From: Bacillota bacterium
Lineage (GTDB): Bacteria > Bacillota > Clostridia > Acetivibrionales > DSM-1351
Length of the DNA: 33,624 nt
Assembly (NCBI GenBank): GCA_023460955.1
Contig: JAEWOH010000011.1
Coordinates: 1-33,624 of the forward strand
Direction of reading: 5' to 3'
The notes beneath the pieces are model-generated. The model saw only the letters and a list, made by a program, of their open reading frames with translations, was not told where the DNA came from and ran no database searches. Of this stretch, positions 1 through 7,155 are shown in pieces; the stretch's first letter is position 1, and each line of letters begins with the position of its first letter. Made by a program: the position numbers and the translations under genes.

Positions 1-858
1 ATCAAGGACATTGTTGCTGGTGAGACTGAAATAGCACTTACTGTAGTTACAGCAGTATCCGGCTTTGCTGTTACAGTGACCAGTGTGGTTGCTTTTTTAG
101 TCGGATCTGCAACTGATGTTGCAGTTATTGTTGCAGTTCCTGCTGAAACCGGGGTAACAACACCCTTGACTACTGTTGCTAAGGCAGAATTGCTGGAGGT
201 CCAGGTAACTTCCTTGTTTGCCGCATCTGATGGTGTAATTGTTGCTGTTATTGTCTTAGGCTCAGCACCTGCTATCAAGGTCATTGTTGCTGGTGAGACA
301 GTAATATTTTCTACTTTCTTCGGAGTCTCCGGCTTTGCTGTTACAGTGACCAGTGTGGTTGCTTTTTTAGTCAGATCTGCAACTGAGGTTGCAGTTATTG
401 TTGCAGTTCCTGCTGAAATCGGGGTAACAACACCATTGGCTACTGTTGCTACGGCAGGATTGCTGGAGGTCCAGGTTATTTCTTTGTTTTCCGCATCTGA
501 TGGTGTAATTGTTGCTGTTATTGTCTGAGTCTCACCGCCTGCTATCAAGGACATTGTTGCTGGTGAGACTGAAATAGCACTTACTGTAGTTACAGCAGTA
601 TCCGGCTTTGCTGTTACAGTGACCAGTGTGGTTGCTTTTTTAGTCGGATCTGCAACTGAGGTTGCAGTTATTGTTGCAGTTCCTGCTGAAACCGGGGTAA
701 CCACACCCTTGACTACTGTTGCTACGGCAGGATTGCTGGAGGTCCAAGTAACTTCCTTGTTTGCCGCATCTGTTGGTGTAATTGTTGCTGTTATTGTCTG
801 AGCCTCACCCCCTGCTATCAAGGTCATTGTTGCTGGTGAGACTGAAATAGCACTTACT
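1..858 (-). repeat. Tandem near-identical Big_2 domain repeats with two-domain higher-order period
   Basis: The anchor word atcaagg recurs at 1, 274, 544 and 817, so units of 273, 270 and 273 bp (91, 90 and 91 codons) are repeated head to tail. The stretch starting at 1 is repeated almost base for base from 544, while the unit from 274 uses a different inter-domain linker (ETPKKVENIT instead of DTAVTTVSAIS). The pattern is therefore A-B-A, a 543-bp higher-order repeat. Such DNA identity inside coding sequence points to recent duplication or gene conversion. Confidence 0.9.
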
Positions 859-2342
859 TGTGTTGTTGGTGTTGTTGGTGTTGTTGGTGTTGTTGGTGTT
901 GTTGGTGTTGTTGGTGTTGTTGGTGTCGTTGGTGTTGTTGGTGTCGTTGGTGTCGTTGGTGTCGTCGGTGTCGTTGGTGTCGTCGGTGTCGCTGGAGTTG
1001 TGCCATTCCCGGTATTGTTATTTGTTGTTGTACTTCCTGCAGCAATTGCTACTCCACCGCCGGCAGTTGCACCAGTAACTCCTTCAGCTGCTGTTATTTG
1101 GGTATTGGGAGTTGAAACACTGGAATTATTTGCACCCTCATTGAGAACAACCTTTTCAACTATTCCTTCACCGCTGATATCAGTCTTAGCAGCTGCTGTA
1201 ACAGTACCTACTACAGCACCCTTCTCAGTTTTTATGCTGGTAGCTTGTGCGGTACTATCTACAGATACAGGCCCTATTTTTGTTTCCTTGTCAGCAATAA
1301 TAGTAACATTACTACCTTTTACCTGTGCATTTGATATATTTGCTGCTGTTGTATATACAATTGCATCTGATGTATTTATCTTCAAATCTCCTACAGTACC
1401 TGTAATTATGATTTCTTCACCTTTTGCAATTTCAATATTGATTGTATTACCATCTTCAATGACTATCCTAAGTTTGTCATCGGCTTTTTCTATTTTTATA
1501 CTTTTAATCTCAGATTTTCCGTTAATATGTATGGAATCTTTACCGCCGCCTCTGACAGCTGTATTTCCTTTGACTGAAACACTATTAAGTGTTACATCCC
1601 CTTGACCTACGCCTTCAGCAATAATAAGGTTTTCCGAAATATTCACATTATTAAGAACAACCCCTGATGCCTTTATTACAGCAGTTCCTGCTACATTGCC
1701 TGTATAGGCTCCAGCTTTTGTATAATATGCTTTTACAATGCTATCTATAATAGCAACCATTTCAGCTCTTGTAATATTCTTTTTAGGATTGAACTTTCCG
1801 TTGCTTCCGTTTACGTAACCCTTTGCTTCCAAACCGAATACCGAGGATTTAGCCCATGATGCTACCGATTTTGCATCGGTAAATTTAGTATTCTCACTGG
1901 AGCCTCCATTAACCGCAAAGGCTTTTGCTATCATAACTGACGCTTCTTCTCTGGTAATTTTATCGGTCGGACGCAGAGAACTTCCGTTTCCATTGATGAT
2001 TCCGGCTGCATTTGCCTTTAATACAGCCTCAGTATAATACTGCCCGTTTTTCAGATCAGTAAATGTATTTTTTGAAGCTGTATTATAGTTCATAATTGTA
2101 TTAAGAATACAAGCCATTTCACCTCTGGTAATAAAGGCGTTAGGTCTGAAGTAACCATTGTTTCCTTTTATGACTCCATAGTCAGACCACTTATATATCG
2201 CCTGAGCCGCCCAGTGTCCACTAACATCTTTGTACATCATTTGGTCTGTTGCTGTTTTGGTAGAATCTGTAGCTGCAAATGATATTGAAAATGAACTTAG
2301 TAAAACTGCCAAAGCTACAATTGCAGACATTATTTTTCTCAT
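1..2342 (-). CDS. S-layer protein with three SLH domains, Thr-Thr-Pro linker and tandem Big_2 domains (3' end missing)
   Basis: The gene is read leftwards and runs off the left edge, so only about 780 N-terminal codons are visible. It starts with ATG at 2342 behind GGGGAGGG. Residues 1-23 are a signal peptide (basic MRK, hydrophobic core, cut near SFA-A). Three SLH domains follow at about 37-80, 92-140 and 153-200; each ends with a TRGEM, TREEA or TRAEM type motif, and SLH domains bind secondary cell-wall polymer. Residues about 215-440 are rich in Val, Ile, Asn and Thr and look like a beta-solenoid or stacked beta-sandwich. Residues about 447-494 are a Thr-Thr-Pro repeat linker. Tandem Ig-like Big_2 (BID_2) domains of about 90 residues follow, with the typical pattern SVSPATMTLIAGG, VTWTSSNPAVATV, GTATITATS. 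The likely role is a cell-surface structural or adhesive protein. Any catalytic or binding module would lie beyond the window. Confidence 0.93.
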   Translation of the reverse strand, partial: MRKIMSAIVALAVLLSSFSISFAATDSTKTATDQMMYKDVSGHWAAQAIYKWSDYGVIKGNNGYFRPNAFITRGEMACILNTIMNYNTASKNTFTDLKNGQYYTEAVLKANAAGIINGNGSSLRPTDKITREEASVMIAKAFAVNGGSSENTKFTDAKSVASWAKSSVFGLEAKGYVNGSNGKFNPKKNITRAEMVAIIDSIVKAYYTKAGAYTGNVAGTAVIKASGVVLNNVNISENLIIAEGVGQGDVTLNSVSVKGNTAVRGGGKDSIHINGKSEIKSIKIEKADDKLRIVIEDGNTINIEIAKGEEIIITGTVGDLKINTSDAIVYTTAANISNAQVKGSNVTIIADKETKIGPVSVDSTAQATSIKTEKGAVVGTVTAAAKTDISGEGIVEKVVLNEGANNSSVSTPNTQITAAEGVTGATAGGGVAIAAGSTTTNNNTGNGTTPATPTTPTTPTTPTTPTTPTTPTTPTTPTTPTTPTTPTTPTTPTTQVSAISVSPATMTLIAGGEAQTITATITPTDAANKEVTWTSSNPAVATVVKGVVTPVSAGTATITATSVADPTKKATTLVTVTAKPDTAVTTVSAISVSPATMSLIAGGETQTITATITPSDAENKEITWTSSNPAVATVANGVVTPISAGTATITATSVADLTKKATTLVTVTAKPETPKKVENITVSPATMTLIAGAEPKTITATITPSDAANKEVTWTSSNSALATVVKGVVTPVSAGTATITATSVADPTKKATTLVTVTAKPDTAVTTVSAISVSPATMSL
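860..1002 (-). repeat. 9-bp coding minisatellite (Thr-Thr-Pro linker)
   Basis: About 15 tandem copies of the 9-mer gtgttgttg (plus strand) stand in frame and encode Thr-Thr-Pro units on the minus strand. Copies at the 860 end are identical. Those at the 1000 end carry silent t-to-c changes (gtgtcgttg, gtgtcgtcg), so the array is older or more diverged at its 5' (N-terminal) side. It links the SLH half of the protein to the Ig-like half and is probably a rigid, possibly glycosylated spacer. Copy number is likely to vary between strains by slippage without breaking the frame. Confidence 0.9.
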
Positions 2343-2411
2343 GATTTCCCTCCCCAAGATTATTTGTTATGTCTACCCAAAAGTCGACATATTATTTATA
2401 TAATAAAATAT

Positions 2412-2462
2412 AAAGACCTGACTTATCACCTATCAAAAGTTAGGTAAAAAGTTAGGTCTTTT
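2412..2462 (-). terminator. Nested hairpin after the LuxR-type gene
   Basis: An outer stem (aaagacctgac 2412-2422 with gttaggtcttt from 2451, one mismatch) encloses an inner accta/taggt stem. It lies 9 nt beyond the stop of the gene ending at 2471. The following U-tract is interrupted (UUUAUAUUUU), so termination may be partial. The 120-bp gap upstream of the S-layer gene otherwise shows only that gene's ribosome-binding site and AT-rich DNA. Confidence 0.6.
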
Positions 2463-2470
2463 AAAATGAA

Positions 2471-5086
2471 CTATATTATTCCAAATTGTCTAGCCTTTTT
2501 GATTGCCTGGGTTCGCTTGTTTACTCCCATCTTTGAATAGATGTTTTTAATATACCATTTGACAGTCCCCGTAGTAATATAAAGTCTATTAGAAATTTCA
2601 GCGTTTGACAAACCTGCTGCTATCAGTTTTAGAATTTCATACTCCTTAGCCTTAAGAGGTTCTACAAGAACATTTGCATGTCCAGGTTTTTTCCCATCCA
2701 TTTGATCTACAAAATCCGGAGCTACTTCACGTACCTTTTGAACCAATGTCAAAATATCACTATCCTCGTCAAGGAAATTCCTAATGTATCCTTCGGGAGC
2801 TGCCAATTTCACAGCCTCTTCAATATATATCAGGGCTTCACTCTCGGCTCCGTTATATTTTTTAACTAATGCTGTCAGAATAAGTATTGTTATCAATTGT
2901 TCATAATTATCACATTTCTTCGCCAATTCCTTTTCAAACATTAGCTCCTTTTCAGCCTCATTATACATTTCCTTATATATCAGAGCTCTTATGTATGTTA
3001 TTTTAGCGTATCCGGAAAGTTGGCAATGAACGCTGTTAATAAATTCTTCCCGCTCCCTCACCCATTCTAACACCTTGAGATGATTTTTCTCTTTAATACT
3101 AAGATCTATTTCTAAAGCTTCCAGCTTTTCATAAACATTATAGAGATTTGAGATTTTTGATATGTTCTTATATTTATAGGCAGTTTTAAAAGCATTGCTC
3201 TTTTCTCCAATTATATATAGTAATTTTATATAGATGCCCTCTGCATTACCTATGGTTGAAACCAGTTTTATCTCTCTTAAAAAAGTGATTCCCTCATGAA
3301 GATATCTTTTCGCTTTCTCCAATTCATTTCCTATATAAAAAATTTTTCCCATTGTAAGGTATACCATCTTTGCCATTGCAAGTGGTTCTCCAAATTGGTC
3401 TGTATATTCTGCCAACAGTTCCTCACATAAGTTTTGAGCCTCCCGCCTTCTTCCCATAGCAATCAGGCATTCGGTATAGTTTATAAATGCTGACAGTTCT
3501 ATAAATCGATAGTTCTTAAATTCAACATCTTCAATAATTTTTTTAAAAGCAGAGGCAGCTTCGGGTATAGCACCTACTGACATTTTCACTAAGCCTAGAG
3601 TCCTTAATGCAATATTATAAAATAATCTGTCTTCATCCTTTAAAATTGAGACTGCTTCCTCGGCAAGCATAACAGCTCTGCTTTTATCAATATTTGTGTA
3701 AATAATTGCTTCAAGGGATTGTATTTTTCCATAGATTTCTGAATCCATAATTCCTTGCAATCCTAACAATTCCTTTAGTATTTTATATGCTTGTCCCGTC
3801 TTTCCCAGCAGAAACAAGCACCAAGCCCTGCATGTCTCTATCCTGGGATCTGTTTTATTACATATTTCTTTCACAGAATCCAGAAGCTCAAGGAGTGTTT
3901 CTATTGCACCATTATGCAAATACTGTGAGGATACTTGATTAACAAGACTTAGTGTCATTCCACTATCTCTAGCATCAAGTGCATATTCAAAGGCTGACTC
4001 AATAAACCCTTCAGCTTTGCACCAGGCACTAGCTTTCCTCAATATTTCGGTCTTCAGATTCTCGTCAATACCGGAACGTAGAAATCCGGAAAAAAGATGA
4101 TGATATCTATACCAGGTACGACTGCTGTCAAGTGGAACTATAAATAGGTTATCTCTTTCGAGTCGTTCTATAATTTGGTTACTGTTGCTTAGTCCTGTAA
4201 CAGTATTGCAGAGCTCTGCATTAAAGCTTTTTAGTACACTGGTTTTTTTCAGAAATATCCGGAGCTGAGCATCCTGTCTTTGGTAAACCTCTTCCATAAT
4301 ATAGTCCGCGACAAATCGGTTATTACCGTTAAATTGCTCGATAAAGCTACTTTCCTGCTGCTCCTTTTTAATGTTCTTGAGGGATAAGCCTATTAATTGC
4401 AAGCCCGCAGCCCATCCTTCAGTTTTTTCTTCCAGTATTTTTAGTGTCTCATGCTCGAAACTGATATTGAATTTCTTATTAAAAAACTCTTTAATCTCAT
4501 CAGTCTCAAACCTTAAGTCATAAGACCTCAGTTCTGTTAATCTGTCTCCGGCTCTCCATCGGGAGATATTAAACGGAGGGTCTTGTCTGGTAATTATTGT
4601 AAAAAGAATATTATTAACGTTGGAATCTATCAATCGCTGCATTAATTTGTGTATATATGTGTTAGTTATAATATGATAGTCATCTAATACTAGAATAAAT
4701 CCTTTGTTAAGCCCGGCAAGCTCTTCAAGTATATAGGCGCTGATTACTTCTACTCTTGGAAGCTTTATGGTACTCAAAATATTTTCAATAGTCTTTCCAA
4801 ATGATTCGTTGACTTTTCTGATGGCCATAACAAAATATTTTATGAATGTTATCGGGTCATTGTCATATTCATCCAAAGACAGCCAACTAAAGTTTTGATT
4901 GAGCTGGCTTATCCAGCCAGATATGAGAGTAGTCTTACCATACCCGGCTTCAGCAGAAACAAGAATTATTTTGTGTTCCTTTTTCCGATTCTCATTAATT
5001 TTTCCAATTAAAGTTTCCCTGCTTACATAGTTTTCCCTTACGGAGGGCATATACAATTTTGTGTTCAAATAATTACTATCGTACAT
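2471..5086 (-). CDS. MalT-like (LAL) ATP-dependent LuxR-family transcriptional regulator
   Basis: This 871-residue protein has the size and layout of LAL/MalT regulators: an N-terminal STAND-type NTPase, a helical TPR-like middle and a C-terminal LuxR HTH. Walker A is AEAGYGKTT (45-53) and Walker B is FILVLDDYH (130-138). The winged region around WYRYHHLFSGFL is typical of the family. Residues about 370-780 are helical repeats, the expected ligand or partner-sensing part. The HTH occupies about 805-868 (LIAAGLSNAEISNRLYITTG, then TVKWYIKNIYSKMGV). The start is ATG 5086 behind GAGGAT. In this family the inducer and ATP drive oligomerisation on tandem DNA sites. The inducer here is unknown. No target gene can be named, but the promoter carries repeats that suggest autoregulation, and the S-layer gene lies directly downstream. 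Confidence 0.9.
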   Translation of the reverse strand: MYDSNYLNTKLYMPSVRENYVSRETLIGKINENRKKEHKIILVSAEAGYGKTTLISGWISQLNQNFSWLSLDEYDNDPITFIKYFVMAIRKVNESFGKTIENILSTIKLPRVEVISAYILEELAGLNKGFILVLDDYHIITNTYIHKLMQRLIDSNVNNILFTIITRQDPPFNISRWRAGDRLTELRSYDLRFETDEIKEFFNKKFNISFEHETLKILEEKTEGWAAGLQLIGLSLKNIKKEQQESSFIEQFNGNNRFVADYIMEEVYQRQDAQLRIFLKKTSVLKSFNAELCNTVTGLSNSNQIIERLERDNLFIVPLDSSRTWYRYHHLFSGFLRSGIDENLKTEILRKASAWCKAEGFIESAFEYALDARDSGMTLSLVNQVSSQYLHNGAIETLLELLDSVKEICNKTDPRIETCRAWCLFLLGKTGQAYKILKELLGLQGIMDSEIYGKIQSLEAIIYTNIDKSRAVMLAEEAVSILKDEDRLFYNIALRTLGLVKMSVGAIPEAASAFKKIIEDVEFKNYRFIELSAFINYTECLIAMGRRREAQNLCEELLAEYTDQFGEPLAMAKMVYLTMGKIFYIGNELEKAKRYLHEGITFLREIKLVSTIGNAEGIYIKLLYIIGEKSNAFKTAYKYKNISKISNLYNVYEKLEALEIDLSIKEKNHLKVLEWVREREEFINSVHCQLSGYAKITYIRALIYKEMYNEAEKELMFEKELAKKCDNYEQLITILILTALVKKYNGAESEALIYIEEAVKLAAPEGYIRNFLDEDSDILTLVQKVREVAPDFVDQMDGKKPGHANVLVEPLKAKEYEILKLIAAGLSNAEISNRLYITTGTVKWYIKNIYSKMGVNKRTQAIKKARQFGII

Positions 5087-5106
5087 TGTTAATCCTCATA
5101 GTTCAT

Positions 5107-5156
5107 AATTTTACTAATGTTGACTTATTATACAATATATATTAGTAAAATTGTAA
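5107..5156 (-). promoter_or_regulatory. Promoter of the LuxR-type gene, flanked by a perfect 12-bp inverted repeat
   Basis: On the minus strand TTACAA (5156-5151), 18 bp and TATAAT (5132-5127) form a good sigma-A promoter. The -10 box sits inside a 22-bp gap between two perfect 12-bp inverted arms, aattttactaat (5107-5118) and attagtaaaatt (5141-5152). One arm covers the expected transcription start, and the other covers the upstream part of the spacer and the edge of the -35 box. Confidence 0.65.
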
Positions 5157-5187
5157 CGCTAATTGGAAAAATTTTAACGTCAATTGG
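5147..5187. promoter_or_regulatory. Tandem 20-bp direct repeats, 21-bp period, candidate operator
   Basis: aaaattgtaacgctaattgg (5147-5166) is followed by aaaattttaacgtcaattgg (5168-5187): 17 of 20 bases match at a 21-bp pitch, two helical turns. The first copy overlaps the -35 box of the LuxR-type gene and the second lies directly upstream. Tandem same-orientation sites are what a LuxR-HTH LAL regulator would be expected to bind. Confidence 0.6.
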
Positions 5188-5247
5188 TAATTTATGTTTA
5201 CTTTTTTTATAAAATACCTTTATTGGTATGAATATGACAAATAAACA

Positions 5248-6435
5248 TCAATCACGTTTCTCATACATAGATATAGTTATATCTCCATTTTTCTCCTTAT
5301 AGACAAGGAACGCCTCTGTAATTTCATCAGCTTTGGAAAACGAAACAAGTTTTGAGTATCCTGTCTCCTGCTTATCGAACAGAGCCTTTGTTGCAATAGT
5401 ACCTCCTGATGACCCTCCGTTCTTATCTTTGAACGAGTAAGAAACCATTCCGTCTTTATCAGGTGTCACTCTCTGCTCTGCAACAAAAGTCCAGCTATCT
5501 AATATTTCTTCTAACCTATAAGGTACTTCTGGGCCTTTAGCGTAATTCTCACCCTTTAATACTGTTTTGTCTGTGCCCTCGGATTTCTTCTGTTCAGTTC
5601 CTTTATCCGTTGACTCATTATACAGAGTTTTGTTAATTCCCTCTAAATACTTTTGTGCAGCTTCCTTGTCAGCCTTATTTTTATTCAGATGCAAATCAAA
5701 CAGCAGATTCATACCGGTATATTTAGTATTTATAGATATCTCGCCGGTATCTTCATTGTAAATAAATGCATTATTCTCATAAAATACCGTATTAGTCACA
5801 CAAATATAGTTTTTTCTGTCAGCAAATATCTCAACATTATCACATGCAATTATTCTGTACATGATACCGTCTTTAGTGATCTCGGAATATCCGCCATTCA
5901 TTGTGACAATATTGTATTTTCTTGGATCTAAGCCCTGGATTAAGGGAGATACAAAGAATGGGGTCTTACCGTATTCTTCAGATGACATATCTGGCATTGG
6001 AGTCCCGTCCGTCCTTAATATGGCAATTACAGCATAAGTCCTGTCAGGGCTGACTGTATCACCCTCTGTAACAAAATTAGTAATATTCCTTCCAGTCACA
6101 GTCCCAAGTAATGTAATTGTATAGTCACCATATTTTTGAGACTCATCCATTAATATTGCATCCTTGCTATCAAAAGCTTTTGAAAGCTGCTTATCTCCGA
6201 TATGCATTGCTATGTCCTTAGGGGATAAAAGCCTCCACGCTGCAAATACCGAAACAGAACAAAATAAAAGTGCACAACATACAATAAAAAAAACCGGAAT
6301 TTCTCTTAACCTTTTTAAACTCATATCTTCCTTCTCCTTTACCTTGTTAATAATTTGTAAATCAAGCTGGTAATCCGGAACATAATCTGATTTAAGGGTA
6401 TTTTTTAGTAATATATCTAATTGCTTATCATCCAT
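5248..6435 (-). CDS. Membrane-anchored anti-sigma-like partner of the ECF sigma factor
   Basis: A 395-residue protein with a short cytoplasmic N-terminus (about 45 residues), one membrane segment at about 47-66 (PVFFIVCCALLFCSVSVFAA) and a large extracytoplasmic part. The sequence after the membrane (WRLLSPKDIAMHIGDKQLSKAF) resembles clostridial DUF4179-type proteins found beside ECF sigma factors; that family call is from memory. Its ATG overlaps the end of the sigma gene by 8 bp (ATGGATGA), so the two are translationally coupled. Inference: it holds the sigma factor at the membrane and responds to an outside signal. A classical zinc anti-sigma HxxxCxxC motif is absent. Residues about 270-300 are charged and low-complexity. 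Confidence 0.75.
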   Translation of the reverse strand: MDDKQLDILLKNTLKSDYVPDYQLDLQIINKVKEKEDMSLKRLREIPVFFIVCCALLFCSVSVFAAWRLLSPKDIAMHIGDKQLSKAFDSKDAILMDESQKYGDYTITLLGTVTGRNITNFVTEGDTVSPDRTYAVIAILRTDGTPMPDMSSEEYGKTPFFVSPLIQGLDPRKYNIVTMNGGYSEITKDGIMYRIIACDNVEIFADRKNYICVTNTVFYENNAFIYNEDTGEISINTKYTGMNLLFDLHLNKNKADKEAAQKYLEGINKTLYNESTDKGTEQKKSEGTDKTVLKGENYAKGPEVPYRLEEILDSWTFVAEQRVTPDKDGMVSYSFKDKNGGSSGGTIATKALFDKQETGYSKLVSFSKADEITEAFLVYKEKNGDITISMYEKRD

Positions 6436-6958
6436 TTACATCAGCCTCCAAATATTTTCCTACTTCATTTCTTGCCTTATGTAGCCTGCTTTTTACGGTC
6501 CCCTCAGGCAGATGCAAGATTCTGCCGATTTCCTTTATTGACATTTCTGCAGTATAATACAGGTATAAAACAACCTGATATTCTTTGCGAAGTTTTTTAA
6601 CCGTAAGAGCCACAAACTCCTTTTTTTCCTTTCTTAAAATATCTTCCTCCGGATTCTCTGAAGAGACTATGACATAACCTTCAAAAACCGATTCCTCTCT
6701 GAAGCTTTCGACTGCAGCTATTCTGCTTCTCCATGCTAATTTTCTTCTTCGATTTTTCCACAATCGCAGGGCTATAGATATCAGAAAGCTTTTAGGATTA
6801 TTTTCAGGATCGATTTTGTGACATAGCTCTATTGCTCTTAAAAACGTGTCCTGATATAACTCATCAGCCTCCTCTTTATTTCTGGTCAGCTGCCTGCAAA
6901 AGTTATAAATATCTTTACCATAATAGCTCACCATGTTGCTCACTTCTTTTATCTCCAA
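6428..6958 (-). CDS. ECF (extracytoplasmic function) RNA polymerase sigma factor
   Basis: A 176-residue sigma-70 family protein with only regions 2 and 4. Region 2 includes ELYQDTFLRAIEL (about 33-45). Region 4 includes the HTH MSIKEIGRILHLPEGTVKSR (about 139-158), with RLHKARNEV after it. The chosen start is TTG at 6958, because GGAGG lies 7 nt upstream (6966-6970). The in-frame ATG at 6934 has no comparable site. The role is to redirect RNA polymerase to a small regulon, probably under control of the coupled membrane protein. The regulon and the signal cannot be read from this window. Confidence 0.92.
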   Translation of the reverse strand: MEIKEVSNMVSYYGKDIYNFCRQLTRNKEEADELYQDTFLRAIELCHKIDPENNPKSFLISIALRLWKNRRRKLAWRSRIAAVESFREESVFEGYVIVSSENPEEDILRKEKKEFVALTVKKLRKEYQVVLYLYYTAEMSIKEIGRILHLPEGTVKSRLHKARNEVGKYLEADVNG

Positions 6959-6998
6959 GTGTATTCCTCCACATGTGGTTTTTACCTTTCACTTGTAC

Positions 6999-7027
6999 AT
7001 TGTAATAACTTGAAAAAAGGTTTTCAA
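6999..7027 (-). promoter_or_regulatory. Putative promoter of the ECF sigma operon
   Basis: TTGAAA (7027-7022), 17 bp and TACAAT (7004-6999) are read on the minus strand. The -35 box lies in a 20-bp inverted repeat, cttgaaaaaaggttttcaag (about 7009-7028). The repeat may be an operator. Confidence 0.5.
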
Positions 7028-7088
7028 GATTTATAAATAATGTAAAAAATGTCCTAAGGCCATTCTGTGTTTTCTATAAATTCTAAGC

Positions 7089-7128
7089 AAAAAAGTATAC
7101 GGACGATGTTTCGTCCGTATACTTTTTT
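7089..7128 (-). terminator. Rho-independent terminator of the chemoreceptor gene
   Basis: A perfect 18-bp stem (7089-7106 with 7111-7128) and a 4-nt loop end in a run of six Ts on either strand. It stands 28 nt past the stop of the chemoreceptor gene and would work in both directions. Confidence 0.93.
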
Positions 7129-7155
7129 ATAAACATATATATACTTCATAGAATT

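Noticed and set aside
854..1115. Several overlapping open frames on both strands across the tgttgttgg array, and the 9-bp array as a possible CRISPR
   Set aside because: The frames are by-products of a 9-bp repeat and encode only Cys-Trp, Leu-Val or His-Gln runs. The minus-strand frame continuous with the SLH protein explains the DNA. There is no spacer structure, so it is not a CRISPR.
76..1605. Long plus-strand open frames opposite the S-layer gene
   Set aside because: They are antisense shadows of the repetitive SLH/Big_2 coding sequence, without ribosome-binding sites, and share the same repeat period.
2369..2390. atgtc/gacat inverted repeat with a TGTCGAC Spo0A-like core upstream of the S-layer gene
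   Set aside because: The arms are only 5 bp and the single box has one mismatch at the last base. It is too weak to call without conservation data.
5214..5229. atacc/ggtat hairpin as terminator of the sigma/anti-sigma operon
   Set aside because: The stem is only 5 bp and AT-rich, and the T-tract is interrupted. Read-through into the LuxR region is just as likely.
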